Shown piece after piece: positions 32,972 to 45,112 of a DNA stretch of 64,000 nt. Position 1 is the first letter of the stretch. The number at the start of each line of letters is the position of its first letter. This stretch comes from Tenodera sinensis (lineage: Eukaryota > Arthropoda > Insecta > Mantodea > Mantidae). The stretch is taken from positions 122,132,680 to 122,196,679 of the forward strand of contig CM060971.1 in assembly GCA_030765045.1 (NCBI GenBank), written 5' to 3'. Both the position numbers and the translations under genes were made by a program. Under the pieces are notes generated by a model. That model was given only the letters and a program-made list of their open reading frames with translations, was not told where the DNA came from and made no database searches.

Positions 32972-35900
32972 GTTCTTGAAGAAGGCCATGAGTTTGAGAT
33001 GGACGTTTATTTCTTATACAGTTCCTGATGAAGACCATGAGTTTGAGATGGACGTTTATTTCTTATACAGTTCCTGATGAAGACCATGAGTTTGAGATGG
33101 ACGTTTATTTCTTATACAGTTCCTGATGAAGGTCATGAGTTTGAGATGGACGTTTATTTCTTATACAGTTCCTGATGTAGGTCATGAGTTTGAGACGGAA
33201 GTTTATTTCTTATACAGTTCCTGATGAAGACCATGAGTTTGAGATGGACGTTTATTTCTTATACAGTTCCTGATCAAGGTCATGAGTTTGAGATGGACGT
33301 TTATTTCTTATACAGTTCCTGATGTAGGTCATGAGTTTGAGATGGAAGTTTATTTCTTATACAGTTCCTGATGAAGACCATGAGTTTGAGATGGACGTTT
33401 ATTTCTTATACAGTTCCCAATGAAGGTCATGAGTTTGAGATGGACGTTTATTTCTTATACAGTTCCCAATGAAGACCATGAGTTTGAGATGGACGTTTAT
33501 TTCTTATACAGTTCCCAATGAAGGTCATGAGTTAGAGATGGACGTTTATTTCTTATACAGTTCCCAATGAAGGTCATGAGTTTGAGATGGACGTTTATTT
33601 CTTATACAGTTCCCAATGAAGGTCATGAGTTTGAGATGCACGTTTATTTCTTATACAGTTCCCAATGAAGGTCATGAGTTTGAGATGGACGTTTATTTCT
33701 TATACAGTTCCCAATGAAGGTCATGAGTTTGAGATGGACGTTTATTTCTTATACAGTTCCCAATGAAGGTCATGAGTTTGAGATGGACGTTTATTTCTTA
33801 TTCAGTTACTGATGAAGGTCATGAGTTTGAGATGGACGTTTATTTCTTATACAGTTCCTGATGAAGGTCATGAGTTTGAGATGGACGTTTATTTCTTATA
33901 CAGTTCCTGATGAAGGTCATGAGTTTGAGATGGACGTTTATTTCTTATACAGTTCCCAATGAAGGTCATGAGTTTGAGATGGACGTTTATTTCTTATACA
34001 GTTCCCAATGAAGGTCATGAGTTTGAGATGGATGTTTATTTCTTATACAGTTCCCAATGAAGGTCATGAGTTTGAGATGGACGTTTATTTCTTATACAGT
34101 TCCCAATGAAGGTCATGAGTTTGAGATGGACGTTTATTTCTTATACAGTTCCTGATGAAGGTCATGAGTTTGAGATGGACGTTTATTTCTTATACAGTTC
34201 CTGATGAAGGTCATGAGTTTGAGATGGACGTTTATTTCTTATACAGTTCCTGATGAAGGTCATGAGTTTGAGATGGACGTTTATTTCTTATACAGTTCCT
34301 GATGAAGGTCATGAGTTTGAGATGGACGTTTATTTCTTATACAGTTCCTGATGAAGGTCATGAGTTAGAGATGCACGTTTATTTCTTATACAGTTCCTGA
34401 TGAAGACCATGAGTTTCAGATGGACGTTTATTTCTTATACAGTTCCTGATGAAGGTCATGAGTTTGAGATGGACGTTTATTTCTTATACAGTTCCTGATG
34501 AAGACCATGAGTTTGAGATGGACGTTTATTTCTTATACAGTTCCTGATGATGGTCATGAGTTTGAGATGGACGTTTATTTCTTATACAGTTCCTGATGAA
34601 GACCATGAGTTTGAGATGGACGTTTATTTCTTATACAGTTCCTGATGAAGACCATGAGTTTGAGATGGACGTTTATTTCTTATACAGTTCCTGATGAAGG
34701 TCATGAGTTAGAGATAGACGTTTATTTCTTATACAGTTCCTGATGATGGTCATGAGTTTGAGATGGACGTTTATTTCTTATACAGTTCCTGATGAAGGTC
34801 ATGAGTTTGAGATGGACGTTTATTTCTCATACAGTTCCTGATGAAGGTCATGAGTTTGAGATGGACGTTTATTTCTTATACAGTTCCCAATGAAGACCAT
34901 GAGTTAGAGATGGACGTTTATTTCTTATACAGTTCCTGATGAAGACCATGAGTTTGAGATGGACGTTTATTTCTTATACAGTTCCTGATGAAGACCATGA
35001 GTTTGAGACGGACGTTTATTTCTTATACAGTTCCCAATGAAGACCATGAGTTAGAGATGGACGTTTATTTCTTATACAGTTCCTGATGAAGACCATGAGT
35101 TTGAGATGGACGTTTATTTCTCATACAGTTCCTGATGAAGACCATGAGTTTGAGATGGACGTTTATTTCTTATACAGTTCCTGATGAAGGTCATGAGTTA
35201 GAGATGGACGTTTATTTCTTATACAGTTCCTGATGAAGACCATGAGTTTGAGATGGACGTTTATTTCTTATACAGTTCCTGATGAAGGTCATGAGTTAGA
35301 GATGGACGTTTATTTCTTATACAGTTCCTGATGAAGGTCATGAGTTTGAGATGGACGTTTATTTCTTATACAGTTCCTGATGAAGACCATGAGTTTGAGA
35401 TGGACGTTTATTTCTCATACAGTTCCTGATGAAGGTCATGAGTTAGAGATGGACGTTTATTTCTTATACAGTTCCTGATGAAGACCATGAGTTAGAGATG
35501 CACGTTTATTTCTCATACAGTTCCTGATGAAGCTCATGAGTTTGAGATGGACGTTTATTTCTCATACAGTTCCTGATGAAGGTCATGAGTTAGAGATGGA
35601 CGTTTATTTCTTATACAGTTCCTGATGAAGACCATGAGTTTGAGATGGACGTTTATTTCTTATACAGTTCCTGATGAAGACCATGAGTTTGAGATGGACG
35701 TTTATTTCTTATACAGTTCCTGATGAAGGTCATGAGTTAGAGATGGACGTTTATTTCTTATACAGTTCCTGATGAAGACCATGAGTTTGAGATGGACGTT
35801 TATTTCTTATACAGTTCCTGATGAAGACCATGAGTTTGAGATGGACGTTTATTTCTTATACAGTTCCTGATGAAGGTCATGAGTTAGAGATGGACGTTTA

Positions 35901-36455
35901 TTTCTTATACAGTTCCCAATGAAGGTCATGAGTTTGAGATGGACGTTTATTTCTTATTCAGTTACTGATGAAGGTCATGAGTTTGAGATGGACGTTTATT
36001 TCTTATACAGTTCCTGATGAAGGTCATGAGTTTGAGATGGACGTTTATTTCTTATACAGTTCCTGATGAAGGTCATGAGTTTGAGATGGACGTTTATTTC
36101 TTATTCAGTTCCTGATGAAGGTCATGAGTTAGAGATGGACGTTTATTTCTTATACAGTTCCTGATGAAGGTCATGAGTTAGAGATGGACGTTTATTTCTT
36201 ATACAGTTCCTGATGAAGGTCATGAGTTTGAGATGGACGTTTATTTCTTATACAGTTCCTGATGAAGGTCATGAGTTTGAGATGGACGTTTATTTCTTAT
36301 ACAGTTCCTGATGAAGGTCATGAGTTTGAGATGGACGTTTATTTCTTATTCAGTTCCTGATGAAGGTCATGAGTTAGAGATGGACGTTTATTTCTTATAC
36401 AGCTCCTGATGAAGGTCATGAGTTTGAGAAGGACGTTTATTTCTTATTCAGTTCC
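32972..36455 (+). repeat. 49-bp minisatellite, about 71 copies
   Basis: Unit: GATGAAGGTCATGAGTTTGA followed by GATGGACGTTTATTTCTTAT and ACAGTTCCT. Variants (AAGGTC/AAGACC, CTGATG/CCAATG, GTTTGAG/GTTAGAG) occur in local clusters, as expected from unequal exchange or slippage. Confidence 0.95.
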
Positions 36456-36551
36456 TGATAATGGCCATGGAGTTTGATATGGCCGAATGCTTCTCATGGC
36501 TGATCACCGGTGAAGCCACAATTAATATTGGATCCTTTTACATGCATACAG

Positions 36552-36760
36552 TTGGTTCACCAGTTCAAGGTCCCTGGGAGGAATGTAATGAGCCAGTGCA
36601 TCAGTAAAAAAGTCTAGGTCCACAGCGATATCCGAACCTGGACTTGTGCGTCTGAATGAGCTCACATTACATGCAACCAGAAGCACAATTCTGTGTACCT
36701 AGACTTATTTGCTAATGTACTGACTCATTACATTCCTGCCACAGGACTTGAACTGGCGAA
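36552..36760. repeat. 60-bp inverted repeat with about 85-bp loop
   Basis: 36552-36614 and 36698-36758 are reverse complements with a few mismatches (GGAATGTAATGAG, AGTCTAGGT). It could be a small foldback element or an inverted retroposon pair. Confidence 0.65.
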
Positions 36761-37082
36761 CAGACTGTAGTTTGACAAGATCCTTATCACATATCAAATA
36801 GCAGTAAGCACCACCTACAATGACTATGGTACTATTCCTGGCAGTCAACTCGAGTATCAGCAAACAAGCGAGCGTCACCTGCATGAGCAGCAACAAGCTT
36901 GGTTTAGCTGCACTGCATTCAATATGGCTAGATGCACAATAACTCAATAAAGAATTAACTGCAAACCTTAAGATAACAAAATGTCAAATTACACTAAAAA
37001 GTATTTCTAGATACAAATGAAATAAAAAAATTTCAAGCTGGTTTTGCTCAAAGAAAGAAGCAAACAAACAGAGCAAATCATA
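36761..37082. other. Non-coding stretch
   Basis: AT-rich; nothing recognised apart from the TSD at its end. Confidence 0.35.
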
Positions 37083-37173
37083 AGAGGTAGAACGTTCTAC
37101 CTCTTAAACTTTGCCCACACACGGCTTGTGTGTTTAAAAACACCAACAGTAAGTTTGTTGGGATAAATAAATA
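37083..37173 (+). mobile_element. Short chimeric retroposon, copy 1
   Basis: Flanked by a 13-bp TSD, AGAGCAAATCATA (37070-37082 and 37174-37186). It ends in an ATAAATAAATA tail. Its 3' 55 bp (CACACGGCTTGTGTGTTT onward) is nearly identical to 53490-53543. Its 5' end is half of a 24-bp perfect palindrome (AAGAGGTAGAAC plus its reverse complement, 37082-37105). Confidence 0.75.
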
Positions 37174-37696
37174 AGAGCAAATCATATTGCAAAGTTGATC
37201 CCTTATGTTATTCCAAGCATAGCAACTTTGCATGTGGTTTAACAGTTTATTTTAATTTCTAATGCTAAACTGTAGTCAAATTACTGTATGCCTTTTGAAG
37301 TAGATTTAAATATGTTCATCAGAAATGCTCAAATAGAATATTGTGATATTACTCTGGTAAGCACCTCATCGCAGCGTCATGGCTATGTTTGAAAAGTCTT
37401 GCTTTTTCAATTCCTAGCGCTGCATTTACTTAACACACAAAATGCACATTTAATAAACTGAATTACATTGAAATATTTCCTCAAATATTTATGTACACGT
37501 TATACATGACAATTTGCTAAATGTGTTGCTTGGGGACCAATATTTGTAAATAAGCTTTCTTCTGTGCTGCCATATCGTCTTCTAGTTTTATCGTAATGAA
37601 AGCAATTTCCCTTCATTATGGAAAAGTAATAGACGACGTGGCAAATGATTTGGAAATACAAAAGTGTATATGAGTTTACATGTAAGAAGAGATGTA
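37174..37696. other. Non-coding stretch
   Basis: No motif or frame recognised. 37851-38248 likewise shows nothing I can assign. Confidence 0.3.
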
Positions 37697-37850
37697 TCAA
37701 GATGACAGGGTCCCATGTTATTGAAATATACCCCATGTTAGGTTACAATACTGGGTTAGTGTGTGTATATCAACAAGATGACAGGGTCCCACGTTATTGA
37801 ATTATACCCCATGTTAGGTTACAATACTGGGTTAGTGTGTGTATTATGAG
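37697..37850. repeat. 76-bp tandem duplication related to the 49.9-53.3 kb array
   Basis: Two units with GATGACAGGGTCCC and GGTTAGTGTGTGTATAT. Read in reverse they align with the 63/68-bp unit of the TIR-element array, in the same order of blocks. Confidence 0.6.
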
Positions 37851-38248
37851 ATCGACAAGCTCGTGTGGTACTTTATCACATTTTGGTTAGTCCCCATGTC
37901 CAGAATCTTGCACTAGATTGCCACTGTCACCTCATTTCCATGTGTCGGCAACACTCATTTAGTGACTACTGTCCTTTTAGGATAGTTCCGGCTGCATATT
38001 TAAAACGGTGGGTTGGTGGAACTTCCTTATACCAAACTCAAACCTGCACATTATATCACATTCCACGAAAACTTTGTTATTAGTCAGTTTTTCTCTTGAT
38101 TCATTAATTATTCTGTACAGAATTTTACGTTATCTAATATATAATTCCTTGACATTTGGAATACATACTATTATTACAGAATTGCAAGTGCACAGAGCAA
38201 ATCTATAGACATGGCAAATGGCGCTATAAGTCCAATTATGTTACCACA

Positions 38249-38722
38249 CATCATGCAATGATTACAGTCAATTTGACGAGATAATTAACCTCGTTGGCAT
38301 CTGAGTGAATCAGCTAGTTGTCAAGTGCCAGGTTAGCACCTCTCAGACTTCCATACACACACACACACACATCATGCAATGATTATAGTCAACCGGACGA
38401 GACAGGGCTAACCTTGTTGGCAGGCGAGTGAATCAGCTAGATGTCAAGTGCCAGGTTAGCACCTCTCAGACTTCCATACACACACACACACACACACATC
38501 ATGCAATGATTATAGTCAACCGGACGAGACAGGGCTAACCTTGTTGGCAGGCGAGTGAATCAGCTAGATGTCAAGTGCCAGGTTAGCACCTCTCAGACTT
38601 CCATACACACACACACACATCATGCAATGATTATAGTCAACCGGACGAGACAGGGCTAATCTCGTTGGCAGGCGAGTGAATCAGCTAGATGTCAAGTGCC
38701 AGGTTAGCACATCTCAGACTTC

Positions 38723-38759
<37 letters not shown>

Positions 38760-39107
38760 CATGCAATGATTATAGTCAACCGGAAGAGACAGGGCTAACC
38801 TTGTTGGCAGGCGAGTGAATCAGCTAGATGTCAAGTGCCAGGTTAGCACCTCTCAGACTTCCATACACACACACACACACATCATGCAATGATTATAGTC
38901 AACCGGACGAGACAGAGCTAACCTCGTTGGCAGGCGAGTGAATCAGCTAGATGTCAAGTGCCAGGTTAGCACCTCTCAGACTTCCATACACACACACACA
39001 CACATCATGCAATGATTATAGTCAACCGGACGAGACAGAGCTAACCTCGTTGGCAGGCGAGTGAATCAGCTAGATGTCAAGTGCCAGGTTAGCACCTCTC
39101 AGACTTC

Positions 39108-39158
<51 letters not shown>

Positions 39159-39948
39159 CATGCAATGATTATAGTCAACCGGACGAGACAGGGCTAACCT
39201 CGTTGGCAGGCGAGTGAATCAGCTAGATGTCAAGTGCCAGGTTAGCACCTCTCAGACTTCCATACACACACACATCATGCAATGATTATAGTCAACCGGA
39301 CGAGACAGGGCTAACCTCGTTGGCATCTGAGTGAATCAGCTAGATGTCAAGTGCCAGGTTAGCACCTCCCAGACTTCCATACACACACACATCATGCAAT
39401 GATTATAGTCAACCGGACGAGACAGGGCTAACCTTGTTGGCATCTGAGTGAATCAGCTAGATGTCAAGTGCCAGGTTAGCACCTCTCAGACTTCCATACA
39501 CACACACACATCATGCAATGATTATAGTCAACCGGACGAGACAGGGCTAACCTTGTTGGCAGGCGAGTGAATCAGCTAGATGTCAAGTGCCAGGTTAGCA
39601 CCTCTCAGACTTCCATACACACACACATCATGCAATGATTATAGTCAACCGGACGAGACAGGGCTAACCTTGTTGGCAGGCGAGTGAATCAGCTAGATGT
39701 CAAGTGCCAGGTTAGCACCTCTCAGACTTCCATACACACACACATCATGCAATGATTATAGTCAACCGGACGAGACAGGGCTAACCTTGTTGGCAGGCGA
39801 GTGAATCAGCTAGTTGTCAAGTGCCAGGTTAGCACCTCTCAGACTTCCATACACACACACATCATGCAATGATTATAGTCAACCGGACGAGACAGGGCTA
39901 ACCTTGTTGGCAGGCGAGTGAATCAGCTAGATGTCAAGTGCCAGGTTA
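38249..39948 (+). repeat. Compound array: about 14 units of 113-155 bp, each with a (CA)n run
   Basis: Each unit starts CATCATGCAATGATTA and ends ACTTCCATACACAC. Most length variation comes from the CA run, about 5 to 20 repeats. Paired variants (AGGCGAG/ATCTGAG, ACCTTG/ACCTCG) mark subfamilies. Confidence 0.93.
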
Positions 39949-40328
39949 GCTCTCCGCCAAATTGTGTGCACCTACATTGTGGGAACGAGTGTTTAAGTAC
40001 AGTGTTTGCTTGCTTGCATTATCATGAGTCTTCATATATTTATCCCCACCATCACTCTCACAATCCTAGCAAGGTCAACTTACATCCCTATGTACTTTCT
40101 TCTTAACATACGACTTGCATATGTAACTACGGCTTGGTCTAATTTATATTATTTAACTGCTTTTTTTACTTAGAGACTTAGCTTCAAAACATGTTAGAAC
40201 ATTTGAATATTATACACATTTCAAATACAAGAAGTTGCATAGAAAGGAATTGCGTATGTGATATACTCATTCGCCATATACACTGGAGCAATTCTTTAAT
40301 ATCCTGTTCAACATAGGGCAGATTGCAT
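39949..40328. other. Non-coding stretch
   Basis: AT-rich with no recognised feature. Confidence 0.3.
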
Positions 40329-40580
40329 TGATTTTTTTTTTTAAATTAACGTCCTCCAACATTGTGTCATATCGGACGGTGAATGAAATGAAATGGGTGA
40401 AATGATGCTCAAATGAGCCCGAGGTCCATGTAGCTTTAAGTTACCCGACATTCGTCTTCTCAGGTTAGGGAAAACCTCGGAAATAAACCTTACTCGGATA
40501 ACTTACCCTAAGCGAGATTCAAACTCGCGACCTCTTGAACCTGAGGCAGACACACTAACCATCACGCTATCGAGGCAGGC
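40329..40580 (-). mobile_element. tRNA-derived SINE, 252 bp
   Basis: On the minus strand the head has an A-box-like GTGATGGTTAGTG and a B-box-like GAGTTTGAATCTC. The 3' end is A-rich, seen as a T run at 40331-40342. A TSD GATTGCAT lies at 40321-40328 and 40581-40588. This copy looks full length. Confidence 0.8.
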
Positions 40581-40776
40581 GATTGCATGTAATGGTGATT
40601 TACATTGTTGTAATGCATGTTGCAAAGTTTGCTCTTGTAATGGTAATCTATATCCCAGTTGACTTAACCTCACTTATCAACCCTTCCAACCAAGTTAGTT
40701 GCACCAACATTACTTCCACTCAATATTTGATTTCCCACTTAAGAATTGCACATGTTTAGTATCAATACACTCATCT

Positions 40777-42760
40777 GGGCTTGTGGGCCATGGGCTAGAG
40801 GAAAATCTCCTTCCAGACGTGTCGTCCGAAGCTGCGGCTAACATCCTCAGTGGCATATCCGTAGTACTCTGTGGGCCGTGGGCTAGGGGAAAATCTCCTT
40901 CCAGACATCTCGTCCGAAGCTGGCATATCCGTAGTACTCTGTGGGCCGTGGGCTAGTGGAAAATCTCCTTCCAGACATCTCGTCCGAAGCTGCGTCTAAC
41001 ATCCTCAGTGGCATATCCGTAGTACTCTGTGGGCCGTGGGCTAGTGGAAAATCTCCTTCCAGACATCTCGTCCGAAGCTGCGTCTAACATCCTCAGTGGC
41101 ATATCCGTAGTACTCTGTGGGCCGTGGGCTAGTGGAAAATCTCCTTCTAGACATCTCATCCGAAGCTGCGTCTAACATCCTCAGTGGCATATCCGTAGTA
41201 CTCTGTGGGCCGTGGGCTAGGGGAAAATCTCCTTCCAGACATCTCATCCGAAGCTGCAGCTAACATCCTCAGTGGCATATCCGTAGTACTCTGTGGGCCG
41301 TGGGCTAGGGGAAAATCTCCTTCCAGACATCTCATCCGAAGCTGCAGCTAACATCCTCAGTGGCATATCCGTAGTACTCTGTTTGTGGGCCATGGGCTAG
41401 TGGAAAATCTCCTTCCAGACATCTCGTCCGAAGCTGCGTCAAACAACCTCAGTGGTGTGTCTGTAGTACTCTGTTTGTGGGCCATGGGCTAGTGGAAAAT
41501 CTCCTTCCAGACATCTCGTCCGAAGCTGCGCCTAACATTCTCAGTGGTGTGTCTGTAGTACTCTGTTTGTGGGCCATGGGCTAGTGGAAAATCTCCTTCC
41601 AGACATCTCATCCGAAGCTGCGGCTAACATCCTCAGTGGCATATCCGTAGTACTCTGTGGGCCGTGGGCTAGGGGAAAATCTCCTTCCAGACATCTCATC
41701 CGAAGCTGCGGCTAACATCCTCAGTGGCATATCCGTAGTACTCTGTGGGCCGTGGGCTAGGGGAAAATCTCCTTCCAGACATCTCATCCGAAGCTGCGTC
41801 TAACATCCTCAGTGGTGTGTATGCAGTACTCTGTTTGTGGGCCATGGGCTAGTGGAAAATCTCCTTCCAGACATCTCGTCCGAAGCTGCGTCAAACAACC
41901 TCAGTGGTGTGTCTGTAGTACTCTGTTTGTGGGCCATGGGCTAGTGGAAAATCTCCTTCCAGACATCTCGTCCGAAGCTGCGCCTAACATTCTCAGTGGT
42001 GTGTCTGTAGTACTCTGTTTGTGGGCCATGGGCTAGTGGAAAATCTCCTTCCAGACATCTCATCCGAAGCTGCGGCTAACATCCTCAGTGGCATATCCGT
42101 AGTACTCTGTGGGCCGTGGGCTAGGGGAAAATCTCCTTCCAGACATCTCATCCGAAGCTGCGTCTAACATCCTCAGTGGTGTGTATGCAGTACTCTGTTT
42201 GTGGGCCATGGGCTAGTGGAAAATCTCCTTCCAGACATCTCGTCCGAAGCTGCGTCAAACAACCTCAGTGGTGTGTCTGTAGTACTCTGTTTGTGGGCCA
42301 TGGGCTAGTGGAAAATCTCCTTCCAGACATCTCGTCCGAAGCTGCGCCTAACATTCTCAGTGGTGTGTCTGTAGTACTCTGTTTGTGGGCCATGGGCTAG
42401 TGGAAAATCTCCTTCCAGACATCTCGTCCGAAGCTGCGCCTAACATTCTCAGTGGTGTGTCTGTAGTACTCTGTTTGTGGGCCATGGGCTAGTGGAAAAT
42501 CTCCTTCCAGACATCTCGTCCGAAGCTGCGCCTAACATTCTCAGTGGTGTGTCTGTAGTACTCTGTTTGTGGGCCATGGGCTAGTGGAAAATCTCCTTCC
42601 AGACATCTCATCCGAAGCTGCGTCAAACATCCTCAGTGGTGTGTCTGCAGTACTCTGTTTGCGGCCCATGGGCTAGTGAAAAATCTCCTTCCAGACATAT
42701 CGTCCGAAGCTGTGCCTAACATTCTCAGTGGTGTGTCTGTAGTACTCTGTTAGTCTTGGC
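40777..42760 (+). repeat. Minisatellite, 88/92-bp units with 364-bp higher order
   Basis: Units contain GGGCTAGTGGAAAATCTCCT and TCCGAAGCTGCG. The 92-bp type has an extra TTTG after ACTCTG. From about 41812 one 88-bp and three 92-bp units form a 364-bp block repeated at 42176. Confidence 0.95.
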
Positions 42761-43021
42761 GACAACTGACGCAGAACTTTGTACACTTAGGAAAGGTGGG
42801 TGGAGCTAGTTCCCGGTAGGTCTGGTCTTCGTTTATTGGTTCAGTTGCTGCGGGGCTGCTTCCATTGTCTATGTGCTGGCATTTACGTGCCTGAGGCTGT
42901 TGATGGCGTGTGGTCTTGAATTTGTCGCTGCTCAGGTTTCTTGTATGCTTTATGTAATGCTGGATGCAAAACTTTATTTAAGCACCTGGTTTCTTCCTTC
43001 CTATTTAAGTTATCCCTATGT

Positions 43022-43309
43022 TTAAGATTCTCTGTCTTCACAACTTAAATGGGCATAATAAGGAACCATGGAAGGTAGGATGGATGTGTCTGAATACTGC
43101 ATAATGTGTTTCCCCATCACTAATAATGCATGTTCTGCAATGCCAGACTTTTCTGCTTGTCCCAAACAGCAACATCTCTTGTATTCTGTAATGTGTGTGT
43201 TTACTGTACGTTGAATGGTCCCTATATAGACAAGCGCTGCATGAGCACGAATTCTGTGAACACCTGCAGAAGAGAGTTGTGCTTTTGGTAAATGCCAGCA
43301 CATAGACAA
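43022..43309 (-). pseudogene. Penelope-like GIY-YIG endonuclease remnant
   Basis: The minus frame reads VHRIRAHAALVYIGTIQRTV and NTHITEYKRCCCLGQAEKSG, followed by IAEHAL. It has the YIG block, an Arg, a degenerate E-x-K/R region and the AEHAL stretch typical of the Penelope-like C-terminal nuclease. It differs in sequence from the fragment at 241-567, so it is a second family. The usual first Cys pair is replaced. No reverse transcriptase is adjacent. Confidence 0.6.
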
Positions 43310-43722
43310 TGGAAGCAGCCCCCACTTCAGCCCAGCTCACACAGTAGCTGAACCAATAAACAAAGACCGAAACAGCCTGGATCTATAATCTTCGCAAAAG
43401 TTAAAGGCATGCAGAGGCAGGCAGTACTGCAGACCCCAGCGAATCCTAAACTTGCCCCTCCTACCAGTGCTGCCAAATGAGGTACATGCATCTCATGCAC
43501 TCTTATGTACAGAACCTCTGCCGGTACATGCACTACGCTTGAGCATTGGCCAGCATTTACATGTCTTTTAGTTCTGCCCACCCATGCTAAGTGTACAAAG
43601 CCTCTGTATCTGCCTTTACCAAGATGAGAGAGTACAACTGCCACGCCACTGAGGATGTTCGATGCAGCTTTAGATGAAACATCTAGAAGGAGATTTTCCG
43701 CTTGACCATGGCCCACAACCCC

Positions 43723-44309
43723 AGATAATCATTTTCTATTTAATAACACCAGCCATGAAAGCTTATGCTATAGATTCATTATTTACTTTAAAGGATCGGG
43801 ACAGGGAGAGGATCGTTTGAATGTGAAACAAATAAATGTTCCCTTTATATGCTGCCTTTAACATCCAAGGTCATATTGGTGGCTTTTTAACTTTGTAACA
43901 ACAGTAACGAGTATAGAGTGAGTTAATCTTTCTCCCATTCAGACTTGCACACGGAACAATCCTGGGTTTGCACATGTCATGGTGGGTGGCTTCTACAGCT
44001 GCTAACCTTCTGCAAACAAAACACATTAAAATTGCATGAAACAACAGCTGTTGATCTTTATAACACGGTTTCTGGTTACGAGTGAGTTATTCAGTTCTGC
44101 TCTTGTGTGATTCACTATTACCATGCAATTTACTTAGAAATAATCTACTCATTGTTGCAGAGTTTCAAAGTTTCAATAACGACTCTTATAGCTCTTGTGG
44201 CTTAGTTTGATTTGAGGAAGGTTGATTCCACTGGGTTAAAAAACATGTGAGCTAAAACGCCGGAAGTCCATGGATACTTCTCTCTTCAGTCCACCACTGA
44301 TTTGTACTC
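43723..44309. other. Non-coding stretch
   Basis: No recognised frame. 44180-44280 has an AAACGCCGGAAG-like block reminiscent of Penelope-associated DNA, too weak to call. Confidence 0.3.
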
Positions 44310-44390
44310 CCATGGGACAAAATTCTGGCACAATGGCACTGCTGATTTGATCCTGGCAATTGACAACATTGTTAAACAACAAAATAATTT
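44310..44390 (+). mobile_element. SINE family Z, 3' part
   Basis: CCCATGGGACAAAATTCTGG to TGATCCTGGCAATTGACA matches, inverted, the 3' half of the SINE at 45113-45295. The tRNA head is absent, so it is 5'-truncated. Confidence 0.6.
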
Positions 44391-45112
44391 AATTTGCCAC
44401 TGATTGGATGGAAGGAGTCAAAACTTCTCCCAACTTCCCCATAACAGACATAGGCGTGTCTCTTTCTTGTTCTATAAGCACAAGACGTTTTTTTTTTTTT
44501 GTGCATTGATACAAAACACCTTTATTAAGGCTAACAACTGCATCACTATACTGGACGAGGTTTACCTTGGCACCTAGTTTTTAGAAAGAGAAAGAATTAG
44601 GTAATCTATCTCTTTCCAAGCCGCCCCTCTTTTATGGCAAGTCAAGTAGGGTAGACACACCAGTGGCGGTTGATCCTTGTCCATTGTCACGATACTTCAC
44701 TTGCAAAAGTTGCACACCACTGATGCCTACTTATCCTCATACCACAGTACCATTTCAAGGTCAGACACCCACAGTCTGTACTAGAAAAGGACAATGCAGA
44801 AAGTGCCAAGTTAATAAACAGTAGTGTGTCCTTGGGGCATAATTACAATACCATTTATTATTACTCACTTGCATTATCGTTCTTTACTGCTTAGCAGTTA
44901 TTATTTTGTCTATTCATTACATCTGCAGTTGTTATTTAGTTGTATATTTCATTATAGTTTTTCGCCTCTTTTATGTAAAACATTTAGATCATATTGTCTC
45001 CTCAAACTCTCCAAAACATGCAATTAACCTTTTTTCAAACCTCATCAGACAGCAGGGGCATAAACGAGTTAGGGGAAAGTGACACTGCCAACATGAAATG
45101 CAGGTTTCTTGT
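44391..45112. other. Non-coding stretch with a dispersed repeat
   Basis: 44985-45030 is related to 18130-18180. The rest shows no recognised feature. Confidence 0.35.

Larger units (their letters stand above)
32175..36530. mobile_element. Foldback-like inverted-repeat element
   Basis: The left arm (32175-32662) and right arm (from 32778 to 36530) are diverged reverse complements with a centre near 32720. Matching blocks run from the centre (ATTACACC...GGAGATTGGGGAC) through ATGGTTCATTCA to the outer ends (GGAGTTTGATATGGCC and GTGAAGCCACAATTAATA). Each arm carries a tandem array of related units, about 3 copies on the left and about 71 on the right. No transposase or clear TSD was found. Confidence 0.65.
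40777..43722. mobile_element. Inverted-repeat element with Penelope-like endonuclease remnant
   Basis: The left arm (40777 to about 42885) and right arm (about 43285-43722) are reverse complements around a spacer. Matches include GCTTCCATTGTCTATGTGCT near the spacer, CTTTGTACACTTAG midway and ATCTGGGGTTGTGGGCCATG at the outer end. The left arm holds about 22 copies of an 88/92-bp unit while the right arm holds one. The spacer and right arm encode a minus-strand GIY-YIG remnant, and the unit includes a CGGACGAAACG-like block of the kind seen next to Penelope-like genes. Confidence 0.65.
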
